Shown: one piece after another, positions 16,137-24,833 of the stretch
Numbering within the stretch: position 1 is the first letter of the stretch
Layout: every line of letters begins with the position of its first letter
Assembly: GCF_001592745.1 (NCBI RefSeq)
Contig: NZ_LUKD01000008.1
Coordinates: 124,001 to 188,000 of the forward strand
Reading direction: 5' to 3'
DNA length: 64,000 bases
Source of the DNA: Bdellovibrio bacteriovorus
GTDB lineage: Bacteria > Bdellovibrionota > Bdellovibrionia > Bdellovibrionales > Bdellovibrionaceae
Notes under the pieces: generated by a model
What the model saw: the letters and a program-made list of their open reading frames with translations, nothing else
What the model was told of the DNA's origin: nothing
Databases searched by the model: none
Program-made: the position numbers and the translations under genes

Positions 16137-17239
16137 TTGCTCTCCTTAATCATCACACCGATCAACTCACGGTTGTGAAGAGGCTGACTTGTCGAACGAT
16201 AGAAGTCACTCACGTAACCACCATTTCGGCCCCAGTCTGTTTTAATTTCGGCATGTCCTGCGTGATTGCGATCACGAGTGTTTCGGTAGACCAGGATCGC
16301 ACCCTTTGGCGCATCCGCAGGGCTCTTGATTAAGTTTTTAAAGCGAGAATCTTCCAACATGTTCGTGAATCCACGACGTTTCAGGTCTCCGACCGCATAA
16401 CGTGCTTTCGATCCCGGAAGATAGTCTCCGACCAAGTCGCCGCCTAAAAGGGCGCGCTTCACATAGCGGTAGCAAAGTTTTTTCGAGCGACGCTCTTTAT
16501 TGCGCATGCCGTACTTAATAGAAGCTTCTACTTCTTTGCTTGTAGAATATCTAGCTACTGACGGATAGTTGCTCCATTTAGAGTCTGGCACTTCGGGTTT
16601 CGTCGAGACCTTAGCTTTACCGACTTTATTCAAATCTTCGCGATTTTTTTCAGCCGGTGTTTTTTGTTGCGAAGTGCAAGTTGCACAGAAATCGCCTTCG
16701 GTTTTTTGGGGATCCGTGTTCTTTGCTAAATTGGGATCTTCTGCCTTTTCAGGTTTTTGTTCACGTAAGACTTCTTCTTTAGTCGGAAGATGTGGAACCG
16801 CTTGCGTTCCCTCAATAGGAAGTCCGGCGCCATCTTTGATCGCGCGTGAAGTTAACGCCAACTCAGGGTCTTGCACTTCAGATCCTTGACGGTCTTTAAA
16901 CGTCAACCATGGATCTTTTTGAGAGAAATAAACCCAAGTCTCGTCGCCGACTTTAGGAACGTTTTTACCGCCCTTACCGCCGACCTTTGTCACTTTGACT
17001 TTGATACCATAAGAGCCGGTGCGACTGAGTTTGCGCGTTTCAACAACAGTTCCTTCCGTTCCTTCAGGAACTAAGAATTGAACGTTGCGGGCTTTTTTTC
17101 GGAAATCCACAGAGGAGCGGCCATAAAGATCACCTGTTAAGACAAGCTCTTGCAGCTCTTCAGGTCTAAACGCGAACGAAGACGACGCGAAAAGCGTGAA
17201 CGACAATAGAATGTGCAGCAATCGTTTAGATAATCTCAA
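16133..17239 (-). CDS. Secreted cysteine-peptidase-like protein (NlpC/CHAP-like C-terminus) with SH3-like N-domain
   Basis: 368 residues starting at a TTG (17239) that has TAGGAG 5 bases upstream; the ATG at 17278 has no such site and would spoil the signal peptide. Residues 1-23 are a Sec signal (LLHILLSFTLFASSSFA). Residues ~50-115 look like a bacterial SH3 domain. A Lys/Glu/Pro-rich linker holds a CATC pair (185-188). Residues ~245-368 have a peptidase-like layout: Cys256 in KKLCYRYVK, GAILVYRN, and His326/His329 in NHAGHAEIKT, as in NlpC/P60 or CHAP peptidoglycan peptidases. Such an enzyme could act on self or prey wall. The family assignment is inference. Confidence 0.65.
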   Translation of the reverse strand: MRLSKRLLHILLSFTLFASSSFAFRPEELQELVLTGDLYGRSSVDFRKKARNVQFLVPEGTEGTVVETRKLSRTGSYGIKVKVTKVGGKGGKNVPKVGDETWVYFSQKDPWLTFKDRQGSEVQDPELALTSRAIKDGAGLPIEGTQAVPHLPTKEEVLREQKPEKAEDPNLAKNTDPQKTEGDFCATCTSQQKTPAEKNREDLNKVGKAKVSTKPEVPDSKWSNYPSVARYSTSKEVEASIKYGMRNKERRSKKLCYRYVKRALLGGDLVGDYLPGSKARYAVGDLKRRGFTNMLEDSRFKNLIKSPADAPKGAILVYRNTRDRNHAGHAEIKTDWGRNGGYVSDFYRSTSQPLHNRELIGVMIKESK

Positions 17240-17316
17240 ATTGACTCCTAAAACTCTTTTCGGTGAACAGACGATCAACGAAAGGCTAGGAGACGGTAAA
17301 CTGGACTTAAGGGAAA

Positions 17317-17344
17317 TAAAAAAGGCCTCTTGCGAGGCCTTTTG
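17317..17344. terminator. Hairpin terminator after asnS
   Basis: AAAAGGCCTC / GAGGCCTTTT with a 4-base loop; read on the minus strand it is followed by a T tract. It ends the asnS message. Confidence 0.85.
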
Positions 17345-17369
17345 GAATCAAAAAATGGAAAATGCCAGA

Positions 17370-18761
17370 TTAGAACAAAGCATTTTTCGGAGTGCGCGGG
17401 AACGGAATCACGTCACGAATGTTCCCCATGCCCGTGAGGTACATCATCATGCGCTCAAAGCCCAAGCCGAAGCCGGCGTGCGGGAAGCTTCCGTAGCGGC
17501 GTAGATCCGTATAGAAAGAATATTCTTCCGGATGCAAACCCACCTGTTTCATGCGCTGTTCAAGAAGCTCTAAGTTGTCTTCACGTTGAGATCCACCAAT
17601 AATTTCACCAATACCAGGTGCCAATAAATCCATCGCGCGAACAGTTTTACCGTCGGCATTCAGCTTCATGTAAAAAGCTTTGATGTCTTTTGGATAGTCC
17701 GTCACGAAAACAGGTTTTTTGAAGTGTTCTTCAGCCAAATATCTTTCGTGTTCAGACTGCATGTCGATACCCCATTGAACAGGGAACTCGAATTTTTTTC
17801 CTGACTTCTGTAAAATCTCAATCGCTTCCGTGTAAGTCACGCGACCAAAATCATTGTTCAGAACGTTGTTCAACTTATCGAACAAACCTTTTTCAACAAA
17901 TTGGTTGAAGAACTCCATCTCTTCCGGACATTGCTCCATCACGTAGCGGATGATGTATTTGATCATCGCTTCACCCAATTCCATATCCGCACTTAAATCG
18001 GCAAATGCAATTTCAGGTTCAATCATCCAGAATTCAGCAGCATGACGAGATGTATTTGAATTTTCCGCACGGAAAGTTGGACCGAAAGTGTAGATGTTAC
18101 GGAAAGCCGCACAGAAAGTTTCACCATTCAGCTGACCGCTGACTGTCAGGTTCGTCTCTTTACCAAAGAAGTCTTGGCTCGCATCAATCGTGCCGTCTTC
18201 TTTTCTTGGAGGTTTATCCAATTTCAAAGTCGTTACACGGAACATTTCACCCGCACCTTCAGCATCAGAGCCTGTGATGATCGGAGTATGAACATAGACG
18301 AAACCTTGTTCGTTAAAGAACTTGTGAATCGCGTACGCCAATACCGAACGGACACGGAACACCGCAGAGAATGTGTTTGTGCGCGCGCGAAGATGTGCGA
18401 TCTCGCGCAAGAATTCAAAGCTGTGACGTTTGTTTTGCAAAGGATAATCGAGGTCGGCTTTTTGTACGACTTCCACTTTGCTGGCCATCACTTCAAAAGT
18501 TTGACCCGCGCCTTGAGATTTTACGACTTTACCTGTGACCAAGATCGAAGAAGAGATAGAAAGTTTGGCAACGTCTTCAAAGTTAGACAGATTTGTATCA
18601 AAAACGACCTGAACACCTTTAAAGAAGGTGCCATCATTAAGCTCGATAAATCCAAAGTTCTTCTGGTCGCGAATTTTGCGAACCCATCCCGTCAGATGGA
18701 CTTCTTTATCGATGTATTTTTCAGTGTCTCTAAATAGCGATTTTACGAGAGTCGTTTCCAT
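17370..18761 (-). CDS. asnS: Asparaginyl-tRNA synthetase
   Basis: 463 residues from the ATG at 18761 (E. coli AsnS has 466). Class II synthetase with an N-terminal OB-fold anticodon-binding domain ([23 protein letters not shown]), motif 2 region ([21 protein letters not shown]) and motif 3 ([16 protein letters not shown]). Ends [12 protein letters not shown], the AsnRS/AspRS class signature; the [11 protein letters not shown] segment and overall length favour AsnRS. Single gene with its own terminator. The extra eight codons from 18785 are not supported by the family start. Confidence 0.95.
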   Translation of the reverse strand: METTLVKSLFRDTEKYIDKEVHLTGWVRKIRDQKNFGFIELNDGTFFKGVQVVFDTNLSNFEDVAKLSISSSILVTGKVVKSQGAGQTFEVMASKVEVVQKADLDYPLQNKRHSFEFLREIAHLRARTNTFSAVFRVRSVLAYAIHKFFNEQGFVYVHTPIITGSDAEGAGEMFRVTTLKLDKPPRKEDGTIDASQDFFGKETNLTVSGQLNGETFCAAFRNIYTFGPTFRAENSNTSRHAAEFWMIEPEIAFADLSADMELGEAMIKYIIRYVMEQCPEEMEFFNQFVEKGLFDKLNNVLNNDFGRVTYTEAIEILQKSGKKFEFPVQWGIDMQSEHERYLAEEHFKKPVFVTDYPKDIKAFYMKLNADGKTVRAMDLLAPGIGEIIGGSQREDNLELLEQRMKQVGLHPEEYSFYTDLRRYGSFPHAGFGLGFERMMMYLTGMGNIRDVIPFPRTPKNALF

Positions 18762-18997
18762 GGATGCCCTTTCACAGTGTTTCATAAAATACCGTTCTTT
18801 CGGGGGCTTGTCTAACGCCTCTTCATGCTTCGCGAGGTCTTCTTCGGGTTTCTGCGAAAGGGACTCTTATTGTCATGACGCGAAAAGTTAATTTACAGAA
18901 ATGTGACGTAATTTCAATAGCTTAAATTGAGACCTCATATTGCTATGCAGAATGGGCAAACGTATCCTTAAGACAGGATCTATCAAGGAGTTGTACG

Positions 18998-19246
18998 TTG
19001 GCGCAGAGAATTCATTATCGACTTTGTCATTGTTGTGGCGGGGTGAACTCCGCCGAAGATGAACTTGTGACCACCTGTGAGTCATGCGGAAAGCATCTTG
19101 CACCGTTTTACTTTTTCGACGAGAGTAGGGCCATGGGCCTTAACCAGTCGAATTTTTACTCCAGTGTGCGTGGAGATGGTGAATCCATTCTGCCACACAA
19201 AGAGTATCCACCGATCTGGGGGTTAACGGCATATTGGGAGTCGTAG
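18998..19246 (+). CDS. Small zinc-ribbon-like protein
   Basis: 82 residues from a TTG at 18998, with AAGGAG 7 bases upstream deciding the start. Cysteine pairs at 10/12-13 and 27/30 (LCHCCGG ... CESCGK) suggest a zinc ribbon. The rest contains aromatic residues and PPIWGLTAYW at the end. No signal peptide. It ends 6 bases before the ilvA ATG, so they are likely co-transcribed. Function unknown. Confidence 0.75.
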   Translation: MAQRIHYRLCHCCGGVNSAEDELVTTCESCGKHLAPFYFFDESRAMGLNQSNFYSSVRGDGESILPHKEYPPIWGLTAYWES

Positions 19247-19252
19247 TTCACA

Positions 19253-20467
19253 ATGAAAGTCACTTTTGCAGATATTCAAAAAGCGCGCGAACTGATTAAA
19301 GATGTTATTTGTTCTACTGAACTCAGTCATTCCGTGAGCGCCAGCAAATTGCTGAACTCAGAAGTGTACTTCAAATTCGAGAACACCCAACGCACGGGAA
19401 GTTTCAAATTCCGGGGCGCCTATAATAAGATTTCAAATCTGACGGCGGACGAAAAAGCCCGCGGTGTTGTCGCTAGCTCTGCCGGCAATCACGCGCAAGG
19501 CGTGGCTTACTCTGCGACATTGGCGGGAGTGAAGGCCACTATCGTCATGCCGGAAAACGCATCGATCAGCAAAGCCTCGGCGACACGCGCTTACGGGGCC
19601 AATGTTGTTCTTAAAGGCGAAATCTATGACGAAGCCTTCGAGCATGCGCAAAAGCTTGAAAAAGAGAATGGCTACACGTTCGTACATCCTTACCAAGACC
19701 CCTTCGTGATTGCGGGCCAAGGAACAATTGGTATTGAAATCCTAGAGCGGATTCCTGACTTAGACACCATCATTGTTCCTATCGGCGGTGGTGGTTTGAT
19801 CAGCGGTATTTCTTTGGCGGTTAAATCCATCAATCCAAAAATCCGCGTTATTGGTGTGCAGAGCGATCGTTCGCCGGGCATGGCAAACATGTTCAGAAAA
19901 GAGCCACCATTGTCTCCGCAAAAAAGAGCGGCGACTATCGCGGATGGTATTGCGATTAAAAACCCTTCTCAGGTCATGTACGACAACTTCATCTCCAAAT
20001 ACGTTGATGAAGTCGTTACTGTGAGCGATGACGAAATTGCCGAAGCTATCGTGTTTCTGATGGAGCGTGCGAAGACTGTGGCCGAAGGTTCTGGCGCAGC
20101 GGCTATGGCAGCGGCGATGTCGCGTTCTTTGAATTTAGGTAAGAAATGTTGTGTGATTATCAGTGGTGGAAATATTGATTTGAATATCGTTTCCAAAATC
20201 ATCGACCGCGGGCAAATCCTGCGCGGGCGTCTTTGTGAATTGTCGGTGATCGTCGATGACTTGCCAGGCAATTTAAGTCGTCTGACTCAAGCTATTGCCG
20301 CGCAAAAGGCCAACATCTTAGAAGTGCGCCACGACCGTGTTTCTCAAGGTCTTTCACTGCGTGAAACGCGCATCGATTTCGTTTTAGAGACTTCGAGCAT
20401 TGAACATGTCGAGAAGATCAAACGAGCTCTTGAGGACACGGGGGCTAAAATCATCAAGGGCTCCTAA
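19253..20467 (+). CDS. ilvA: Threonine ammonia-lyase (threonine dehydratase) with one C-terminal ACT-type domain
   Basis: 404 residues. PLP-fold type II: Lys52 in GSFKFRG binds PLP; SSAGNHAQGVA and PIGGGGLISG hold the substrate and phosphate. Converts threonine to 2-oxobutyrate, the first step to isoleucine. Residues ~325-404 (CELSVIVDDLPGNLSRLTQ) are a single ACT-type regulatory domain, as in the ~400-residue single-C-domain subgroup rather than the ~510-residue E. coli IlvA. Its last 84 bases overlap, in antisense, the end of the convergent solute-binding-protein gene. Confidence 0.92.
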   Translation: MKVTFADIQKARELIKDVICSTELSHSVSASKLLNSEVYFKFENTQRTGSFKFRGAYNKISNLTADEKARGVVASSAGNHAQGVAYSATLAGVKATIVMPENASISKASATRAYGANVVLKGEIYDEAFEHAQKLEKENGYTFVHPYQDPFVIAGQGTIGIEILERIPDLDTIIVPIGGGGLISGISLAVKSINPKIRVIGVQSDRSPGMANMFRKEPPLSPQKRAATIADGIAIKNPSQVMYDNFISKYVDEVVTVSDDEIAEAIVFLMERAKTVAEGSGAAAMAAAMSRSLNLGKKCCVIISGGNIDLNIVSKIIDRGQILRGRLCELSVIVDDLPGNLSRLTQAIAAQKANILEVRHDRVSQGLSLRETRIDFVLETSSIEHVEKIKRALEDTGAKIIKGS

Positions 20468-21250
20468 AGAGATCTTGGATTTTTCCCAGTCTTCCACATG
20501 ATATTTATCTAAAATTCGTTGTAGTTCTCCACTGCGACGAAGTTCTTCCACTCCGCGGTTTAAAATCGCGGCGTATTCGCGCGATCGCGGATGATTGGGA
20601 GAAAAACCTATGTACAAATAGGGATCTTGCGACGCCACCCAACCAGCAACTTTCAAACTCTCTGCAGCAACGCCAAATTTTTTAAGAGCTTGGTGCAAAG
20701 CCACTGGATTTTCGATGAAGGCGTCCAGACGGTTTGTTTGAATCATACGGATCATTTGCTCTAAAGGTTTTTCACCTGAAAAGGGGATGAAAGACTTATG
20801 ACGATTGCGAATCATCTGATCAATGCTATCTCCATAAGTGTAACCATTGATCACGCCGATGCGCATGTTCTGTAAAGAGTTGCGACCTGTGAACTTCCAC
20901 TGTGAATCTTTTTTTGTGAAGTAGGCATTTTTCATAATGCCCATTGTGTTATGGGTAAAAATAAAATCCGGGGCATCCATGCGGCTTGCACCGACAAGAA
21001 CTTGAGCTTTATTGGCACGTACGTCTTTCACCGCGCGCACCCAATTAGTTAAACGCATGTCCACCGTGTGACCTTTTTTTTCAAAGATCTGTTGAGCAAT
21101 TTCAACCATGTAGCCAGGTTTTTCAGAACGAGGATCGCAAACGTAAGGGCACCAATAGTCTGAGCGCATAGAAATCACGTCAGCAAATGACAAAGACTTA
21201 AATAGCAAGATTGTCGTGATGATAAAAAACTTAGCAATCGTGATGTTCAT
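20384..21250 (-). CDS. Periplasmic solute-binding protein, SBP_bac_3-like
   Basis: 288 residues. Signal peptide 1-23 (LLFKSLSFAD). The mature protein has the family-3 (amino-acid-type) layout: DYWCPYVCD, KPGYMVEIAQQIFEKKGH, MRIGVINGYTYGD, RLDAFIENPVALHQAL and LRRSGELQRILDKY. No transporter genes are adjacent, so it may be an orphan sensor-type or secreted binding protein. The final ~28 residues are encoded antisense to the end of ilvA and extend beyond the usual domain end. Strong GGAGGGGG site before the ATG. Confidence 0.85.
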   Translation of the reverse strand: MNITIAKFFIITTILLFKSLSFADVISMRSDYWCPYVCDPRSEKPGYMVEIAQQIFEKKGHTVDMRLTNWVRAVKDVRANKAQVLVGASRMDAPDFIFTHNTMGIMKNAYFTKKDSQWKFTGRNSLQNMRIGVINGYTYGDSIDQMIRNRHKSFIPFSGEKPLEQMIRMIQTNRLDAFIENPVALHQALKKFGVAAESLKVAGWVASQDPYLYIGFSPNHPRSREYAAILNRGVEELRRSGELQRILDKYHVEDWEKSKISLGALDDFSPRVLKSSFDLLDMFNARSL

Positions 21251-21346
21251 AAGGGTCCCCCTCCTTACTTACTCTTCAGCAATACTTTGCCTATTCGCAA
21301 GTTGCATCAGGAAAAGGGGAGCCTTTCGGAATTGTAACCTATATTA

Positions 21347-21925
21347 CTAGAACTGGATTTTGCGTTCGAAATGGCAAGTGTAGCCAGCGGGGTTCTTTTC
21401 GAGGTAATCCTGATGATATTCCTCAGCTTTCCAGAACTCACCGGCCTTCACGATTTGGGTTGCCAAAGATTGTCCCCAAGCTGCAGATTTTTCCACGCGG
21501 ACTTTGATGCGCTCGGCATCTTCCCGCTGCGTCTCTGAAGTATAAAAAATTGCACTACGATATTGGGTTCCAATATCGTTGCCTTGACGATTCAGCGTGG
21601 TTGGGTCGTGAATTTTAAAGAAGAACAGAAGAAGATCTTCGTACTTTAATTTTTTTGGATCAAAAACGACTTTAACCGTTTCTGCGTGGTTTGTCGTGCC
21701 GGTTTTCACAATATTATAAGTGGCGTTTTTAGTATCGCCACCCATATATCCCACTTCCGTTTCTACAACTCCAGGAAGTTTGCGAATCAAATCTTCCATG
21801 CCCCAGAAACAGCCGCCTGCAAGATAGGAAATTTCAGTTGTTGCCATAGGAGTGCCTTTCTTCTGCGTTTTCGCTAAAGATGTACTAAGACCTAAGAATA
21901 ATAAAAATGCTATTAAGTATTTCAT
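21347..21925 (-). CDS. msrA: Peptide methionine sulfoxide reductase A, exported form
   Basis: 192 residues. Catalytic Cys39 in LAGGCFWGMED is the MsrA hallmark; GYMGGDTKNATY, HAETVKVVFDP, HDPTTLNRQGNDIGTQYRS and AEEYHQDYL follow in order. Reduces methionine-S-sulfoxide in proteins. The N-terminus (KYLIAFLLFLGLSTSLA) is a signal peptide, implying a periplasmic repair enzyme. A second in-frame ATG at 21847 (MATTEI) has AAAGG about 8 bases upstream and would give a cytoplasmic form. Only one C-terminal Cys (YTCHF, near residue 185) is seen. No MsrB domain. Confidence 0.93.
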   Translation of the reverse strand: MKYLIAFLLFLGLSTSLAKTQKKGTPMATTEISYLAGGCFWGMEDLIRKLPGVVETEVGYMGGDTKNATYNIVKTGTTNHAETVKVVFDPKKLKYEDLLLFFFKIHDPTTLNRQGNDIGTQYRSAIFYTSETQREDAERIKVRVEKSAAWGQSLATQIVKAGEFWKAEEYHQDYLEKNPAGYTCHFERKIQF

Positions 21926-21949
21926 TCTTCTATCTTAGCACTTAACACA

Positions 21950-21967
21950 AGGGGCTTACTAGCCCCT
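21950..21967 (-). terminator. Hairpin between hyuB-like gene and msrA
   Basis: AGGGGCT / AGCCCCT with a 4-base loop, followed on the minus strand by TGTGTT. The weak T tract means partial termination is more likely than complete. Confidence 0.45.
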
Positions 21968-21978
21968 GTAAATTGACA

Positions 21979-23376
21979 CTATTCTTTTCCGAAACCGCCG
22001 CCAGAACCAGAACATAATGTGAGGACGTCTCCGGCCTGGAACTTTTGCTGTCCCAATACGGGAAGTGCTGTGTGTTCTCCGGCGCGTTCCAAAGACATTT
22101 CGCTGGCATCGCCGTGACTGCAATTCTTAGGGATGCGCGGGCGGTGCAACGTGAGATCCGTCAGCCAAGCGGCTTCAACTTCGTCACGCACTTCCAACTT
22201 AACGATTATGCCACGCCCGCCGTTGTGTTTTCCTTTTCCGCCGGCAGAGTGACGTGAGTCCACGCGCTGAACTTTCACTGGAAAATCGCGTTCCATTTGT
22301 TCAATTGAAAATGGTTTTATGAGTGCAGCTTCACCTTCTTGATCAGAACGAGCTCCTTTACCTCCGGGCAAAGTCAAAAGGGCGTGCTGTTCTTTGTGCT
22401 GAAGATCGAAGTGCAGAGGACAATGACTAGATAAAGCCTTTTCATTTTTATGATGGATCTGAGACAGCGTTAGTTCCATCGCTGTTTTTATCGCCGCTAC
22501 ACCACAAGTCATACCTTTGTATGTCGGTGCCGGGTATTTTCCCACAAGCCAGCAACCTGTAGGCTTCGTGATTTGCAAAATTGAAAACGATCCGCTATTG
22601 GCAAATTGATCAAAGCCATAGAAACGGCTTAAAGCGTGGAAGCAAGCTCCATAAGTCGCTGACTCCGTTAACGACACGGTTTTTGCCGCTGTTGTGCCGC
22701 TGAAATCCAACGAGATTTTTCCATCGTGGATTTCCATATTCATACGCAATAGCTCACCGCTGTCTAAAACGATATCGACACGGGCTTCCCCAGACGCTCG
22801 TTCGCTGATTCTTTGAACTGCGGCATGTTTGGAAAGCTCTAAATATTCTTCGATCAACTCGCCAGTGATCGTGAAGCCCGTCAGCTCAATGGCTTCATGT
22901 AATTTTTTAGCTTTTACCGTCAAAGTTTTAATTTGTTCTTTAATCCATTCGACAAACTGAGGCGGGCAGGCGGGATGCGCTTGCATCGCCGACAGAATCA
23001 TTTCATTGATCTGATTTTTTTGGCGAAGGGGAGTTGGCGGAATACGCAATCCTTCTTCCTCAACCGATTTCGTGATGCGCACAGATTTATTGATGGACTG
23101 ACGAGTCACCCACAAAAGATCCTCAGACACAGCCATCACAAAAGTCATATCGCAAAGAACACTGCCGCCACTATAGGGGTCATTCAGAAGAGCAATGTCG
23201 CCTTCTTCCAATTTAAGGTATTTGCTGGCCGTGTTCGCGGCCGTCGTCAAAGTTCCATAAGTGACAGGATCTTGACCTTTGACTGCCAAAACATCGCCTT
23301 CAATAGTCAAAAGTGCCGCTTCACCTTGCAAGAAGTCGTTTAAAAGAGAGTGAAGAAGTTCAATTTGATAACTCAT
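21979..23376 (-). CDS. Hydantoinase B / oxoprolinase-family subunit, compact
   Basis: 465 residues from the ATG at 23376 (AGGAG 5 bases upstream); usual HyuB proteins are ~520-580. Family motifs: LLNDPYSGGSVLCDMTFV, GKISLDFSGT, GLTESATYG-like region, HFDLQHKEQ, LPGGKGARS, and the end VLTLCSGSGGGFG. The family hydrolyses or carboxylates hydantoins, oxoproline or acetone with ATP, together with the A subunit. Its ATG overlaps the stop of the A-type gene as ATGA, so the two are coupled. Substrate unknown. Confidence 0.85.
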   Translation of the reverse strand: MSYQIELLHSLLNDFLQGEAALLTIEGDVLAVKGQDPVTYGTLTTAANTASKYLKLEEGDIALLNDPYSGGSVLCDMTFVMAVSEDLLWVTRQSINKSVRITKSVEEEGLRIPPTPLRQKNQINEMILSAMQAHPACPPQFVEWIKEQIKTLTVKAKKLHEAIELTGFTITGELIEEYLELSKHAAVQRISERASGEARVDIVLDSGELLRMNMEIHDGKISLDFSGTTAAKTVSLTESATYGACFHALSRFYGFDQFANSGSFSILQITKPTGCWLVGKYPAPTYKGMTCGVAAIKTAMELTLSQIHHKNEKALSSHCPLHFDLQHKEQHALLTLPGGKGARSDQEGEAALIKPFSIEQMERDFPVKVQRVDSRHSAGGKGKHNGGRGIIVKLEVRDEVEAAWLTDLTLHRPRIPKNCSHGDASEMSLERAGEHTALPVLGQQKFQAGDVLTLCSGSGGGFGKE

Positions 23377-24740
23377 AATGACTCCTGCAAAGCCTTGTGA
23401 CCACAAAGAGCTGTTGCGTAGGACTCGCTGAACTCTTCTGTTTCAATCAACGTGTGAGAATCTTTTTTGAATGCATTTGCAAACACTGTTGCCAAAGGCC
23501 CTGTCACAACCAATTTTTCGCTTTGGCGGTTCAAGTAGGCTTCCATCGCAAGTCTTTGCAAGGTCAGACTTTGCATTTCTTTTGTCAGATGTGAAATATC
23601 GCTGTCGCGTGTTTGGCTGATTTTAGAAAGAGCGAAGAAAGAATTTTTAAAGCGCTGAATGCCTTGCGGGGAAAAGCGATCTTCCAATCCTGGAAGCTTC
23701 GTTAGCTTCGCATTTTCAGCCCATAAGTCTAAAAGCGCAGGTTTTTGCCCGCGCCCCAAGAACATCGGGCCAGGCTCCCAGCCTTCTTGAGTTTTACTAA
23801 AATCAAATCGACCAAAGGTGTTTAAAGCGATGCCCAAGGTCGGCTGCACGCCCAGCTCAATGGTTTTTAAGTGAGGCACTTCGACGGCGCCCCAAGGGCT
23901 TTCCCAAGAAGAACTCCAGGAAGAACCTGAAATCAGCAAGAAGCTTTCAAGACCCAAGTACAAGACATCGGCTTTTTTTAAAGCGCCAAAGTAATGACCT
24001 AAAGCCGTCCCTGCAGAAAATAAACTGTTCACATTTTGCGAAGAATCTTCCTGGAACAGCTTCCCGGAAGAATTCAGGAAGTAAATTTCTTCTTTTGATA
24101 GAACGCCCTCTAATGCGGCGACGATTTCTGCTTTGCGATCAGTAAAGACGCTGGAGATCGTCGCATTCAGCGCGTTTTTGTTCCAACGACTGACCTCATG
24201 AGGGTTGTCATTATTTTCGGGAGTGAAGACTTCCAAACCTTTTTCTTGCAGATAGTTTTTCGCCACCTGAAGATTCGCGGGATGAGTAGCTGAGTGTAAG
24301 AAGTGCAAGCACACTTTCTTACAGTCCATCATCTGCAGTTTTGCAACAACGGGTTCAAGGTCATTTATATCTAACGGAATTTCAACGGTGCCATTGGCCA
24401 GAACACGCTCTTTCACAGAGAACAGCAAATCTTTGCTTGTCAGGGTCTGCTCGGGCGATTTTGCGCAAAGATGCAACCAGTGTTCGAAGCCTTCTGTCGT
24501 GATGTGCGCCACCGCTCCACTGAGCTCGTAGCTCAAAAGTTTTTTTGGCAGGCGCAAGCTCACAAAAGCTTGAGTGGGTTTTTGTCCGGCGTTGTCGTTA
24601 ACGAATTGGGACAGGCTTTGTTTAAGACTTTCGCGCGCAAGATAAACTCTTTTTTGCGCTACTGGTTTTGTATCTGACAGAAGCGAGTACTCAGCGAAGG
24701 ACTCACCAACGCTCACCCCTAACAAGAAACGGTTTTGCAT
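23373..24740 (-). CDS. Hydantoinase A-like subunit, shortened and divergent
   Basis: 455 residues against ~650-700 for typical HyuA. The N-terminus LLGVSVGESFAEYSLL keeps the place of the usual GxDxGGTFTD nucleotide motif but not its key residues. HFLHSATHPANLQVAKNYLQEKG matches the family's conserved segment, and TGPLATVFANAF near the end resembles the ATPase-fold C-terminus. The identification rests on these weak motifs plus coupling to the clear HyuB-type gene. Loss of the Asp/Gly-Gly motif means ATPase activity is doubtful. Confidence 0.65.
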   Translation of the reverse strand: MQNRFLLGVSVGESFAEYSLLSDTKPVAQKRVYLARESLKQSLSQFVNDNAGQKPTQAFVSLRLPKKLLSYELSGAVAHITTEGFEHWLHLCAKSPEQTLTSKDLLFSVKERVLANGTVEIPLDINDLEPVVAKLQMMDCKKVCLHFLHSATHPANLQVAKNYLQEKGLEVFTPENNDNPHEVSRWNKNALNATISSVFTDRKAEIVAALEGVLSKEEIYFLNSSGKLFQEDSSQNVNSLFSAGTALGHYFGALKKADVLYLGLESFLLISGSSWSSSWESPWGAVEVPHLKTIELGVQPTLGIALNTFGRFDFSKTQEGWEPGPMFLGRGQKPALLDLWAENAKLTKLPGLEDRFSPQGIQRFKNSFFALSKISQTRDSDISHLTKEMQSLTLQRLAMEAYLNRQSEKLVVTGPLATVFANAFKKDSHTLIETEEFSESYATALCGHKALQESL

Positions 24741-24833
24741 TTTTAAACGCTCTCTATTGAAAATACTCTGGAATATGTTAAAGCTAGACGCACAGGTATA
24801 CCAAAATAAAGTCTGTAAGCAAAGGATTCTAAA

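Noticed and set aside
17196..17504. Plus-strand frame across the asnS end and the upstream gene start
   Set aside because: Crosses a clear terminator and two well-supported minus-strand genes.
18174..18737. Plus-strand open frame of 187 residues
   Set aside because: Antisense to asnS, whose identity is certain; unusual Phe/Arg-rich composition.
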